In this document: in pieces, positions 1-5,978 of the stretch | How the letters are laid out: each line of letters opens with the position of its first letter | Position numbering within the stretch: the first letter of the stretch is position 1 | Source: Caldifarciminota bacterium | Lineage (GTDB): Bacteria > WOR-3 > Hydrothermia > UBA1063 > CAJXJZ01 | Length of the DNA: 9,438 bases | Direction of reading: 5' to 3' | Assembly (NCBI GenBank): GCA_027073945.1 | Contig: JALTEL010000189.1 | Location: 1 to 9,438 of the forward strand | The notes under the pieces: generated by a model | What the model was told of the DNA's origin: nothing | Database searches by the model: none | The model's input: only the letters and a program-made list of their open reading frames with translations | Translations under genes and position numbers: made by a program

Positions 1-60
1 AAAATATACGGCACAAGTCCGACCAGGATTATGTATATATCTGACATACGATATATTTTA
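1..60. repeat. Direct repeat, copy A (identical to 1259-1318)
   Basis: All 60 bases match 1259-1318 in the same orientation. A diverged extension runs from 61 to about 84, with roughly three quarters of positions identical and mostly silent or conservative codon changes. The repeat covers the 5' coding ends of two tandem DUF2207-like genes. It may continue beyond the left edge. Confidence 0.95.
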
Positions 61-68
61 ATGTACAT
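1..68 (-). CDS. 5' end of a second DUF2207/YciQ-like C-terminal-domain membrane protein (partial, runs off left edge)
   Basis: On the minus strand, reading leftwards off the window, the frame starts MYIKIYRMSDIYIILVGLVP. This matches residues 24-43 of the neighbouring 223-1395 protein except for one V to I change. The first 60 bp of the window are identical to 1259-1318. The start is unsettled: the ATG at 68 (MYIKIYR) and the ATG at 47 (MSDIY) are both shared with the right copy, and neither has a clear Shine-Dalgarno site. Codon-aware similarity continues to about position 84, and the frame has an in-frame stop further upstream, so no N-terminal DUF2207 domain precedes it. Only the beginning of the first membrane helix is visible. 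It is inferred to be a tandem paralogue of the next gene, in the same orientation. How much of the copy survives outside the window cannot be seen. Confidence 0.6.
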   Translation of the reverse strand, partial: MYIKIYRMSDIYIILVGLVPYI

Positions 69-85
69 TATGAGGACTTTCAAAC

Positions 86-111
86 GATCATAAAATTGGT
101 AAAATTAGGGT
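86..111 (+). other. Possible remnant of a duplicated glnA start
   Basis: A 15-base exact match (ataaaattggtaaaa, 91-105) is shared with the start of glnA (1592-1606). It is flanked by further matches: gat on the left and agggtg on the right, allowing one or two small gaps. It begins just where similarity to the upstream side of the right DUF2207 gene stops (84/1342). This would fit a duplication of the DUF2207/glnA divergent junction with about 240 bp lost. The stretch is AT-rich and short, so chance is a real alternative. Nothing else is recognisable in the 69-222 gap between the two DUF2207 genes. Confidence 0.25.
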
Positions 112-222
112 GTGGCTTATTTATTCATCCCGAACTTAAGAAAAAGGCGGACTATAAGCGTATCCAATGTTGCCAAAATATTTGATATACTTAAACGAAT
201 GGTTCACAAATATGTCTGATGC

Positions 223-1395
223 CTAAAAATTACTGCTGTCAACGTTATCCCAATCACTCTTGTCAAAGTCATCCACCAACACTGCACCGAGAGATGCTCT
301 CCTGTTGATAACCCAAAACTTTTCTGCCTGTGATAACGTATCAAACCATGCCGGGAAATTTACATATTCCTTTTCCATTTTTCCTATCCATTCCTTTGCG
401 ACACCGAGCACCATGGCATAAGGCAGAACCTTTGTAAATATATCCGGGTCTGCAAGGGCAAGTTTTTTTATTCTATCCTTCTCCACCCTCTTTATAAACT
501 CCCTGAAACCAAGTAATCTTCCCCATGCCTCAACACCCTTGTCCGTTCTCAAAGCAACGGAATCTTTCAGCTTCCCATACACAAAATATATGATGCCTCC
601 AAGTATGAACATACCAACGCCCAGTATAATAATCTCTCCAACCGAATGAAAAACAGGGAACAGAGGATTCGTAAAAGTAAACTGTGGAGAATAGGTCTTT
701 ATCAAAGATGCGGGATAGATACGGTGCAGCAGATATATGCCAAATATGGACCCTATAAACAGTATAATGGAAAGTGCTGTGAACAGGTCTCTAACACTGT
801 ACGGAGCCTCATTAAAAAAACCTCTTTTAGTGGCATCGTCTTCAACTTTTTTCTCAAGCAGTATGATGTCCCTGCCGAATTTTGGACCGAAATCACTCAA
901 AAATACCTGTCCGTTTAAATCAGTCTGCTCCAGAATGAAATCTATAACATCTGCTTCAATCTCGTTCAATTCGCTGAAATCTTTCTTTTTTACCTTTAAA
1001 ATAACATCTTTTTCTTTATCATCCATAAACATCTTGTTCCTTTCAACAGGAACAATATCGATGTACCCTCTTGAACCAAGGTCAAATACAATGGAGATAA
1101 TGTCAATAACATCCGCCTTTTCGTCAATGAGTACACCGGCAATATAGGATGGAATATCATGAGGCAATTTGTACTCAACCTTCACAACATCAGGCCTTTT
1201 GTCCTTTCCCAAAACCCATTGGAAAATAAGCAGTATAAAACCTGATGCCAATCCCGCCAAAATATACGGCACAAGTCCGACCAGGATTATGTATATATCT
1301 GACATACGATATATTTTAACATACATACCGAGAACTTTCAAATAATAGTTCTGTCGAATATAGACAGCAGGCATTAAACGGAAATCAAAAAGCAA
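223..1395 (-). CDS. DUF2207/YciQ-like C-terminal-domain membrane protein lacking the N-terminal domain
   Basis: Three membrane segments are visible, counted from the TTG start at 1395: about residues 35-60, 205-224 and 253-274. Between the first two lies the cytoplasmic segment typical of the DUF2207 C-terminal half (Y.LP..IPSY.AGVLID..ADVIDI...FDLGSRGYIDI, about 75-114). After the third come the family's other landmarks: TDKGVEAWGRLLGFREF (284-300) and LPYAMVLGVAKEW (324-336). Family members are usually far longer, with a signal peptide and an extracellular N-terminal domain before the first helix. Both are absent here, and the low-complexity Gly/Ser tail common in relatives is missing too. 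Function is unknown for the family. Start: TTG at 1395 has a GAGG site 8 nt upstream. However, DNA similarity with the left copy begins only near 1342, so ATG 1326 (MYVKIYR) or ATG 1305 (MSDIY) could be the conserved start. The gene is divergent from glnA. The family call is firm, the start is not. Confidence 0.8.
   Translation of the reverse strand: MLFDFRLMPAVYIRQNYYLKVLGMYVKIYRMSDIYIILVGLVPYILAGLASGFILLIFQWVLGKDKRPDVVKVEYKLPHDIPSYIAGVLIDEKADVIDIISIVFDLGSRGYIDIVPVERNKMFMDDKEKDVILKVKKKDFSELNEIEADVIDFILEQTDLNGQVFLSDFGPKFGRDIILLEKKVEDDATKRGFFNEAPYSVRDLFTALSIILFIGSIFGIYLLHRIYPASLIKTYSPQFTFTNPLFPVFHSVGEIIILGVGMFILGGIIYFVYGKLKDSVALRTDKGVEAWGRLLGFREFIKRVEKDRIKKLALADPDIFTKVLPYAMVLGVAKEWIGKMEKEYVNFPAWFDTLSQAEKFWVINRRASLGAVLVDDFDKSDWDNVDSSNF
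1259..1318. repeat. Direct repeat, copy B (identical to 1-60)
   Basis: This segment repeats window positions 1-60 without a mismatch, 1258 bp downstream and in the same orientation. It encodes the start and first membrane helix of the 223-1395 gene. Similarity decays between 1319 and 1342 and is not evident further into the glnA-side intergenic region. Confidence 0.95.
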
Positions 1396-1402
1396 TTAAA
1401 AT

Positions 1403-1408
1403 ACCTCA
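1403..1408 (-). promoter_or_regulatory. Ribosome binding site supporting a TTG start at 1395
   Basis: On the minus strand TGAGGT lies with its GAGG core 8 nt upstream of TTG 1395. The two downstream ATGs at 1326 and 1305 lack a comparable site. This favours the long form with about 30 residues before the first membrane helix, although those residues have no counterpart in the left copy. Confidence 0.4.
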
Positions 1409-1447
1409 AATACCCCTCTTACTTTCGACTTGTTTTATGCTGTACAA

Positions 1448-1469
1448 CTTGAATTTCTGGTTATTCAAG
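1448..1469. promoter_or_regulatory. Inverted repeat over the glnA -35 region (candidate operator)
   Basis: Arms CTTGAAT (1448-1454) and ATTCAAG (1463-1469) are perfect 7-bp complements separated by 8 bp. The dyad covers the -35 box and half of the promoter spacer. It does not fit the GlnR/TnrA box (TGTNA-N7-TNACA). The opposite arm offers TTGAAT on the minus strand, so a factor here could touch both divergent genes. It is seen in the sequence, but binding is inference. Confidence 0.4.
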
Positions 1470-1477
1470 CTTAAAAT
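1449..1477 (+). promoter_or_regulatory. Probable sigma70 promoter of glnA
   Basis: TTGAAT (1449-1454), a 17-bp spacer, then TAAAAT (1472-1477). Transcription would begin near 1484 and leave a leader of about 90 nt before glnA. The -35 box is one half of an inverted repeat (1448-1469), which suggests control by a DNA-binding protein. Confidence 0.5.
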
Positions 1478-1500
1478 TAACCATGTGAATATGACAAAAA

Positions 1501-1516
1501 GCAAGTGGCCATTTGC
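1501..1516. promoter_or_regulatory. Near-perfect 16-bp palindrome in the glnA leader
   Basis: GCAAGTGGCCATTTGC is palindromic apart from one symmetric mismatch pair (positions 5 and 12 of the element). It sits between the predicted glnA transcription start and the ribosome binding site. With no loop it is more likely a protein-binding site than an RNA hairpin. It resembles a -24/-12 promoter superficially, but the GG-to-GC spacing is too short. Confidence 0.3.
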
Positions 1517-1573
1517 AAAGTTTATTGAAATAACAGCATCTGAACTTGTTGAAAACGCACGTGGAGGTATGCT

Positions 1574-2887
1574 ATGGACAGAGAAGATATAATAAAATTG
1601 GTAAAACAGGGTGAAGTGAAAAAAATAATGCTGTGGTTCACCGATATACTGGGCAAGCTTAAGGGATTTTCCATAAGTCCGCAGGAAATTGAAAGAGCGC
1701 TTGATGAAGGTATCAATTTTGACGGTTCCTCCATAGAAGGACTTGTAAGAATTGAGGAATCCGACCTAACAGCAAAACCGGATTTAAACTCGGTTTATCT
1801 CATTCCAGATGATGGTGCTAACACCCTTGTTCTTATATGCGATATCTACTATCCTGACGGCTCTCCTGTCGAGAGTTCTCCGAGATATGTGCTGAGAAAC
1901 ACACTGCACAAAGCCATGCAGGAATTCGGATTTAAATACTACACAGGACCAGAACTTGAATTTTTCCTCTTCAGCAGTAAAGAAAAAATTGAAACTTATG
2001 ACAGCAAGGGTTATTTTGATATAGCACCTTATGATCAGTATGATGAAATTTGCAAAAGAACAGTTGAACTACTCAATTTAACGGGTATAAACGTAGAGAT
2101 GGTGCATCATGAAGTTGCTGAAAATCAATATGAAATAGATTTCAGATATGACGAGGCGCTAATTGTGGCTGACCACCTCCAAGTGGCAAAATACATAATA
2201 AAAAAGACAGCAGAGGCAAATTCTGTATTCGCCACATTTATGCCAAAGCCCGTATTTGGCGCCAATGGCTCGGGTCTGCACGTCCATCAATCGCTTTTTA
2301 AGGATAACAAAAATATATTCTTTCAGGAAAACGATGAATATCACCTGTCTCAAACGGCAAAACACTATATAGCCGGTATGTTAAAATATGCAAAAGAGAT
2401 GACATCAGTGACCAATCAATGGGTAAATTCTTACAAAAGACTCGTTGCAGGCTACGAAGCACCTGTTTATGTATCATGGGGAAGACAGAACAGGTCTGCA
2501 CTACTACGTGTTCCCGCATTCAAAGAACAAAGGCCATCCTCCTGCCGGGTTGAATACAGGGCACCTGACCCTGCCACCAATCCTTACCTTGCATTCAGTG
2601 TTATGCTTGGCGCTGGATTATCCGGTATCAGAGAGAACATACTTCCCCCTCCCCCGATTGAAAAAGATATTTACAGTATGTCGGCAGAACAAAAGGATAA
2701 GCTCAGGATACAGGTACTTCCGGATTCTCTTTATGCAGCAATTATTGAAACCGAACACAGCGAATTCGTAAGGGACATATTCAAAGAACAGTTTTTCAAA
2801 AAATACATTGACAACAAAAAAGCAGAATGGGAGCATTACAGAATACAGGTGACGGATTATGAAAAGAAAAAATACATCTGCCTCTGA
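1574..2887 (+). CDS. glnA: Glutamine synthetase, type I-alpha
   Basis: Cytoplasmic dodecameric enzyme making glutamine from glutamate, ammonia and ATP, the entry point of nitrogen assimilation. At 437 residues it has the usual GSI-alpha length. Landmarks: DGSSIEG at 50-56, metal-ligand region GPELEFF at 125-131, HHEVAENQYEID at 178-189, the ATP-site signature FMPKP...NGSGLHVHQS at 222-240, the glutamate loop GYEAP at 293-297 (E295), RQNRSALLRVP at 304-314, and VEYRAPDPATNPYLA at 326-340. The region around Y367 reads DIYSMSAEQ, like Bacillus NIYVMSKEE, instead of the NLYDLPPEE adenylylation loop of GSI-beta, so control by adenylylation is unlikely. VRIEESD at 58-64 keeps the arginine (R59) that corresponds to Bacillus Arg62, which is linked to glutamine feedback inhibition, so feedback control is plausible. 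The start is fixed by GGAGGT (1563-1568) 5 nt before ATG. It leads a likely two-gene operon with the acyltransferase gene 12 bp downstream. Confidence 0.97.
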   Translation: MDREDIIKLVKQGEVKKIMLWFTDILGKLKGFSISPQEIERALDEGINFDGSSIEGLVRIEESDLTAKPDLNSVYLIPDDGANTLVLICDIYYPDGSPVESSPRYVLRNTLHKAMQEFGFKYYTGPELEFFLFSSKEKIETYDSKGYFDIAPYDQYDEICKRTVELLNLTGINVEMVHHEVAENQYEIDFRYDEALIVADHLQVAKYIIKKTAEANSVFATFMPKPVFGANGSGLHVHQSLFKDNKNIFFQENDEYHLSQTAKHYIAGMLKYAKEMTSVTNQWVNSYKRLVAGYEAPVYVSWGRQNRSALLRVPAFKEQRPSSCRVEYRAPDPATNPYLAFSVMLGAGLSGIRENILPPPPIEKDIYSMSAEQKDKLRIQVLPDSLYAAIIETEHSEFVRDIFKEQFFKKYIDNKKAEWEHYRIQVTDYEKKKYICL

Positions 2888-2899
2888 CCAGGTATTTTA

Positions 2900-3559
2900 A
2901 TGAATACACGAATAATACTGGTCGGCGCAGGAGGACACGGGAGAGAGGTACTGAGCCTGCTTGTTGATTCTGGAAACCGGAGCAAACTTATGGGGTTTGT
3001 TGATGATAACCCGGCGTTAAAAGACAGGCAAATTCTCGGCCTGCCTGTGATTGGAGATATCGCATCACTTCTTTCCACCGACAAAAGAAATATAAAATTG
3101 ATCATATGTGTGGGTGATAATGCAACAAGAAGAAAACTCGCCTTAAAATTAAAAGAGATGAAATTTAAATTCTATACTGCTATCTCAAGTTCGGCTTATG
3201 TCTCCAGCTTTTCAGAAATCGGTGAAGGCAGCGTAGTATTCCCAGGAAGTGTCATAAACGGTAATGCTGTTATTAAAGACCACGTAATAATAAATGCCGG
3301 AGCCGTTGTTTCTCATGACAGTTTTGTCGAAGACTTCGCCAATATCAATCCAGGCGCACACATTGCCGGAAATGTCAGGGTTGGCGAAGGTAGTTTTGTC
3401 GGAATGGGGGCAAATGTAAAACAGGGCATCACCATCGGGAAATGGGCTTTTGTGGGTGGTGGTGCAATGGTGATAGAGCATGTAAAGGATTTCACCACGG
3501 TTGTCGGTATTCCAGCCAGATTAAAAAGGACTCGACCTGCTGATTGGTACAAAAAATAA
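2900..3559 (+). CDS. NeuD/PglD-type sugar O/N-acyltransferase (left-handed beta-helix)
   Basis: The 219-residue protein has the two-part layout of the NeuD/PglD family. The N-terminal nucleotide-sugar-binding Rossmann-like domain carries VGAGGHGREV (8-17) and GFVDD (32-36). The C-terminal half is built of hexapeptide repeats (about 105-190) with alternating small and Ile/Val residues, forming a left-handed beta-helix that binds an acyl-CoA. INAGAVVSHDS (131-141) holds the likely catalytic base H139. Relatives acetylate UDP-4-amino-sugars (PglD) or sialic acid (NeuD) for glycan or surface polysaccharide synthesis. The substrate here cannot be read from the sequence, and no other sugar genes are in the window. 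It starts 12 bp after glnA with only a weak AGG site 7 nt upstream, so it is probably co-transcribed with glnA. That pairing is unexpected for this family. Confidence 0.88.
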   Translation: MNTRIILVGAGGHGREVLSLLVDSGNRSKLMGFVDDNPALKDRQILGLPVIGDIASLLSTDKRNIKLIICVGDNATRRKLALKLKEMKFKFYTAISSSAYVSSFSEIGEGSVVFPGSVINGNAVIKDHVIINAGAVVSHDSFVEDFANINPGAHIAGNVRVGEGSFVGMGANVKQGITIGKWAFVGGGAMVIEHVKDFTTVVGIPARLKRTRPADWYKK

Positions 3560-3593
3560 ATTTTCTAATCAAAAACCTTTCAGTTAGAAAATT
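3559..3593. terminator. Inverted repeat between convergent stop codons, possible bidirectional terminator
   Basis: Perfect 10-bp arms AATTTTCTAA (3559-3568) and TTAGAAAATT (3584-3593) flank a 15-nt loop. The element begins on the last base of the acyltransferase TAA and ends inside the PiT stop codon, so it is the whole intergenic space. Each arm has one G or C only, so the hairpin is weak by thermodynamic standards. Its U-rich arms are consistent with termination in either direction. No other terminator candidate is present between these converging genes. Confidence 0.5.
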
Positions 3594-5100
3594 ATTCCTG
3601 ATGCTGTAGTGCCGCTCTCATCGCATCTATATTGAAAATAACGTATAACTTGGCATAGTGCTTTTTAAGCCCCTTGTTGTATAAGCGATTGGCAGCTGTA
3701 TTGGGCTTAAACTTCCATGAATCTGAGAGAGATGACAGAGTATCAACAAGCTCCCATTTATGCGCAAAGATGCTGCCGTGGAGCTTTTTCACAGCATTTA
3801 TCTGAGCCTTACTAAACCATGCAGGATCAAGTTCTTTCTCAGCAACGGACGAATCAATGATAAAACTGTCAATTTCGGAGTATTCCAGTATTTTGTTAAT
3901 ATTACCCCTGCTTTTATTTGCATTTCTCAATATTGTATACTTAAATTTCCTTGCATTCTGAAAAACAGTTCCTCTGTATGGAGAAAGGTCGTCATGCCAG
4001 AGATTTTGTGATGCCAATTTCGCAGCGACTTTTTCAGTAATTGCATAGGGAATACTGTTAAAAACCCTCAATTGAAAAACATTCTGCACAAAAAACAATG
4101 TAAAAAAGCTTATTATACCGGCAGCCACAGGAGTTGTCACCCATCCGGAAAATATCTTTGTCAGCATTTTATAATTTACCGCTCTGCCCCCTCCTCTCGC
4201 AATTGCAACTCCTATAACACCCCCGACAACTGCCTGAGCACTTGAAACAGGCACAAGAGGTATGGAAGGAAGATGCGCACTCAAAAGCAGTTTTTGAAGG
4301 CTTTCGGATGCGAAGATAAAGAGCACAAGCGATTCTGCGAACACAACGACAAGTGCTGCTGAAGGAGATAGCTTGAAAAGGTCTTTCCCGACGGTTTTCA
4401 TAACCTTGTATGAATATGTATATATACCAAGTGCTATGGCCAATCCGCCAAAAAGGAAGAGAATTTGTGTGCCCGTTATTCTGTAAATATTGAATAGATT
4501 CAGGTCTTTGAAGGGATTAGCAGTAACAAAAACACCCATCACATTTGCAATATTGTTGGCACCTAAACTGTAGGAACCGAATGCACCTATCAGCACAAGA
4601 CCAATTCTCGTATAAAGGTCCATTTCAAGCAGATGTATTTTTGAAACTTTGAGATAATAGACCACTATCTTATAGATTATATATGCAAATACACCTGATA
4701 AGACTGGACATATAACCCATGTTGCAAGTATCTTTGACAGCGCACCAGTATCAATTAGTGCTCCTGAAAAAAGGTCCCATCCGACTATTGCTCCAACAAT
4801 AGCCTGAGTGGCTGATGCAGGAAGGCTTAATTTTGTCATCCATGCAACTGTTACTGCAGCGGCAAGTGCCACTGTAAACGAACCTGCAATTGCATTTACA
4901 GCACCGAGTCTGCCAAGGGTGTGAGCTGCACCTGCCCCACTTATCACCGCCCCTATAATAACAAAAACTGACGCAACAATAGCGGCCACCTTAAACCTGA
5001 CCATCTTTGTGCCAACAGCAGTACCAAAGACATTTGCAGCGTTATTTGAGCCCAGAGACCAACCCAGGAATATACCGCTTAATAAAAAGAACCAGGTCAT
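3592..5100 (-). CDS. pit: PiT-family inorganic phosphate permease with C-terminal extension
   Basis: A secondary transporter of the inner membrane, expected to import inorganic phosphate with a cation. The two inverted PiT repeats are clear. Repeat one has GSNNAANVFGTAVG (17-30) and LPASATQAIVGAIVG (93-107). Repeat two has GANNIANVMG (180-189) and VPVSSAQAVVGGVIG (283-297). About ten hydrophobic segments cover residues 1-343. Two things are unusual. The signature positions normally occupied by Asp in GANDVAN are Asn in both repeats (N20, N183). Residues from about 344 to 502 also form a hydrophilic, charged tail that I do not recognise and that plain PiT proteins lack. The preceding PhoU-like gene ends directly against this ATG (TAA then ATG, no gap). 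No ribosome site is apparent, so translation is probably coupled. Sulfate or another anion is an alternative substrate, as some family members carry sulfate. Confidence 0.9.
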   Translation of the reverse strand: MTWFFLLSGIFLGWSLGSNNAANVFGTAVGTKMVRFKVAAIVASVFVIIGAVISGAGAAHTLGRLGAVNAIAGSFTVALAAAVTVAWMTKLSLPASATQAIVGAIVGWDLFSGALIDTGALSKILATWVICPVLSGVFAYIIYKIVVYYLKVSKIHLLEMDLYTRIGLVLIGAFGSYSLGANNIANVMGVFVTANPFKDLNLFNIYRITGTQILFLFGGLAIALGIYTYSYKVMKTVGKDLFKLSPSAALVVVFAESLVLFIFASESLQKLLLSAHLPSIPLVPVSSAQAVVGGVIGVAIARGGGRAVNYKMLTKIFSGWVTTPVAAGIISFFTLFFVQNVFQLRVFNSIPYAITEKVAAKLASQNLWHDDLSPYRGTVFQNARKFKYTILRNANKSRGNINKILEYSEIDSFIIDSSVAEKELDPAWFSKAQINAVKKLHGSIFAHKWELVDTLSSLSDSWKFKPNTAANRLYNKGLKKHYAKLYVIFNIDAMRAALQHQE

Positions 5101-5748
5101 TTATACCATTCTTTTGATTGTATATATGGAAACCCTATCTCCGACATCTTCGGCCTCATCGGCAATTTGCTGTATGTAATTTATAAACTGTGTTATGTGA
5201 ATTTTATGGCTGAGATGCAGTTCCTGTCTTTTAAAAATGCTGCGCTTCAGTGTTTCCCCTATTCTATCGGATTCTTTTTCATGAAACATTATTTTTGTTA
5301 TATGGTCCCTGACAGAAGATATATTTTTAAAATACGACCTTATCATGGAAACCATTTCTTCTGCAGCTTTTATGCTTTCGTCAACAAGTCCTATAAACTG
5401 CAAATTTAGCTCTTCTGGGATTTCCGGGCTCTCAATGGAAAATTCAACTACTGTATCGGCTATCAAATTAAGAACATTATCCGAATTCTCAAGTAGTGCA
5501 AGCACGTCTCCCCTTGCCTCTGGAAGGAGCATTTCTGCGTAAAGCCTGTTTTCCACTTCACGCCTGAGTCCGTCAGCCCTGCCTTCCAGTTCGTCCACGG
5601 AGTGTTCTCTCTTCTCAAATTCCGTATTGTTCCCTTCTACGTAATACTTTATTGCTTGTCGAAATTCCAACGCAGCCTGCATAAGTACATCAAGAAATTC
5701 ATCTATCTTGCCCTCTAACTCTTTTGTTCGTTTAAACAAAGTAATCAT
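5101..5748 (-). CDS. PhoU-like DUF47 (PhoU_div) regulator of the PiT permease
   Basis: A 215-residue all-helical cytoplasmic protein of the DUF47/PhoU_div family, the usual partner of PiT transporters. It shows the family pattern DELEGRADGLRREVENRL (52-69), LPEARGDVLALLENSD (75-90), HEKESDRIGE (156-165) and IADEAEDVGDRV (195-206). The acidic ExxxD-type clusters correspond to PhoU metal-binding motifs. The start ATG at 5748 is set by AAGGAG (5756-5761) 7 nt upstream. It is the first gene of a two-gene operon with the permease, driven by the promoter at 5778-5806. The role inferred from family and context is to modulate phosphate uptake by binding the permease. Direct evidence for that mechanism in this family is limited. 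Confidence 0.93.
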   Translation of the reverse strand: MITLFKRTKELEGKIDEFLDVLMQAALEFRQAIKYYVEGNNTEFEKREHSVDELEGRADGLRREVENRLYAEMLLPEARGDVLALLENSDNVLNLIADTVVEFSIESPEIPEELNLQFIGLVDESIKAAEEMVSMIRSYFKNISSVRDHITKIMFHEKESDRIGETLKRSIFKRQELHLSHKIHITQFINYIQQIADEAEDVGDRVSIYTIKRMV

Positions 5749-5777
5749 TTCTCCACTCCTTTTTAAAGTAAGGCTCT

Positions 5778-5806
5778 ATTATAAAATAGAAGCACATGCC
5801 AGTCAA
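5778..5806 (-). promoter_or_regulatory. Sigma70 promoter of the PhoU-like/PiT operon
   Basis: On the minus strand TTGACT (5806-5801), a 17-bp spacer and a perfect TATAAT (5783-5778). Transcription would start near 5771 and give a leader of about 23 nt containing the AAGGAG site. I see no Pho-box-like direct repeats upstream of it. Confidence 0.8.
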
Positions 5807-5930
5807 GCTGTTGTTTAAATCCTCTAATACGAACAGAACACTCAAAAGGTTTGGCATATGTATATTAAATAATGCTCTGAAAATCATCCCTATTGTACCA
5901 GGTTCATTTCATATACTTTGATGCAAACAT

Positions 5931-5959
5931 TTGATTTGTTCCGTACTCTATCTTATAAT
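5931..5959 (+). promoter_or_regulatory. Sigma70 promoter of ssnA
   Basis: TTGATT (5931-5936), a 17-bp spacer and a perfect TATAAT (5954-5959). The predicted transcription start near 5966 lies downstream of the TTG and ATG codons at 5931 and 5961 that would lengthen the ssnA frame. It therefore decides the ssnA start in favour of ATG 5979 and leaves a leader of about 12 nt. The rest of the 5762-5930 divergent gap holds the opposing promoter and nothing else I can name. Confidence 0.75.
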
Positions 5960-5978
5960 TATGTTTAATACTTTAAAA

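Noticed and set aside
141..190. Rho-independent terminator after the 223-1395 gene
   Set aside because: On the minus strand a T-run follows GCC, but only a 3-bp stem with scattered pairing can be drawn.
1..222. The 60-bp repeat as an assembly artefact or mobile element end
   Set aside because: Flanks differ between the copies and similarity decays with codon-compatible changes, so true paralogues are more likely. No terminal inverted repeats or transposase are seen.
737..1147. Plus-strand reading frames inside the DUF2207 gene
   Set aside because: Antisense frames with Ser/Phe-rich, unfamily-like translations and no ribosome site. The minus strand carries clear family motifs.
1431..1480. 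GlnR/TnrA box upstream of glnA
   Set aside because: TGT triplets occur, but none is followed at the required distance by the TNACA half-site.
1504..1516. Sigma54 (-24/-12) promoter for glnA (tGGcc...ttGC)
   Set aside because: The GG and GC elements are about 4 bp too close together for a sigma54 promoter, and the sequence is better explained as a palindrome.
2672..2700. Adenylylation site in glutamine synthetase (Y367)
   Set aside because: A tyrosine is present at the equivalent place, but the surrounding sequence is of the Bacillus GSI-alpha type and lacks the GSI-beta NLYDLPPEE loop.
5931..5978. TTG 5931 or ATG 5961 as the start of ssnA
   Set aside because: The TTG coincides with the -35 box and the ATG precedes the predicted transcription start. 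The extra residues have no counterpart in SsnA.
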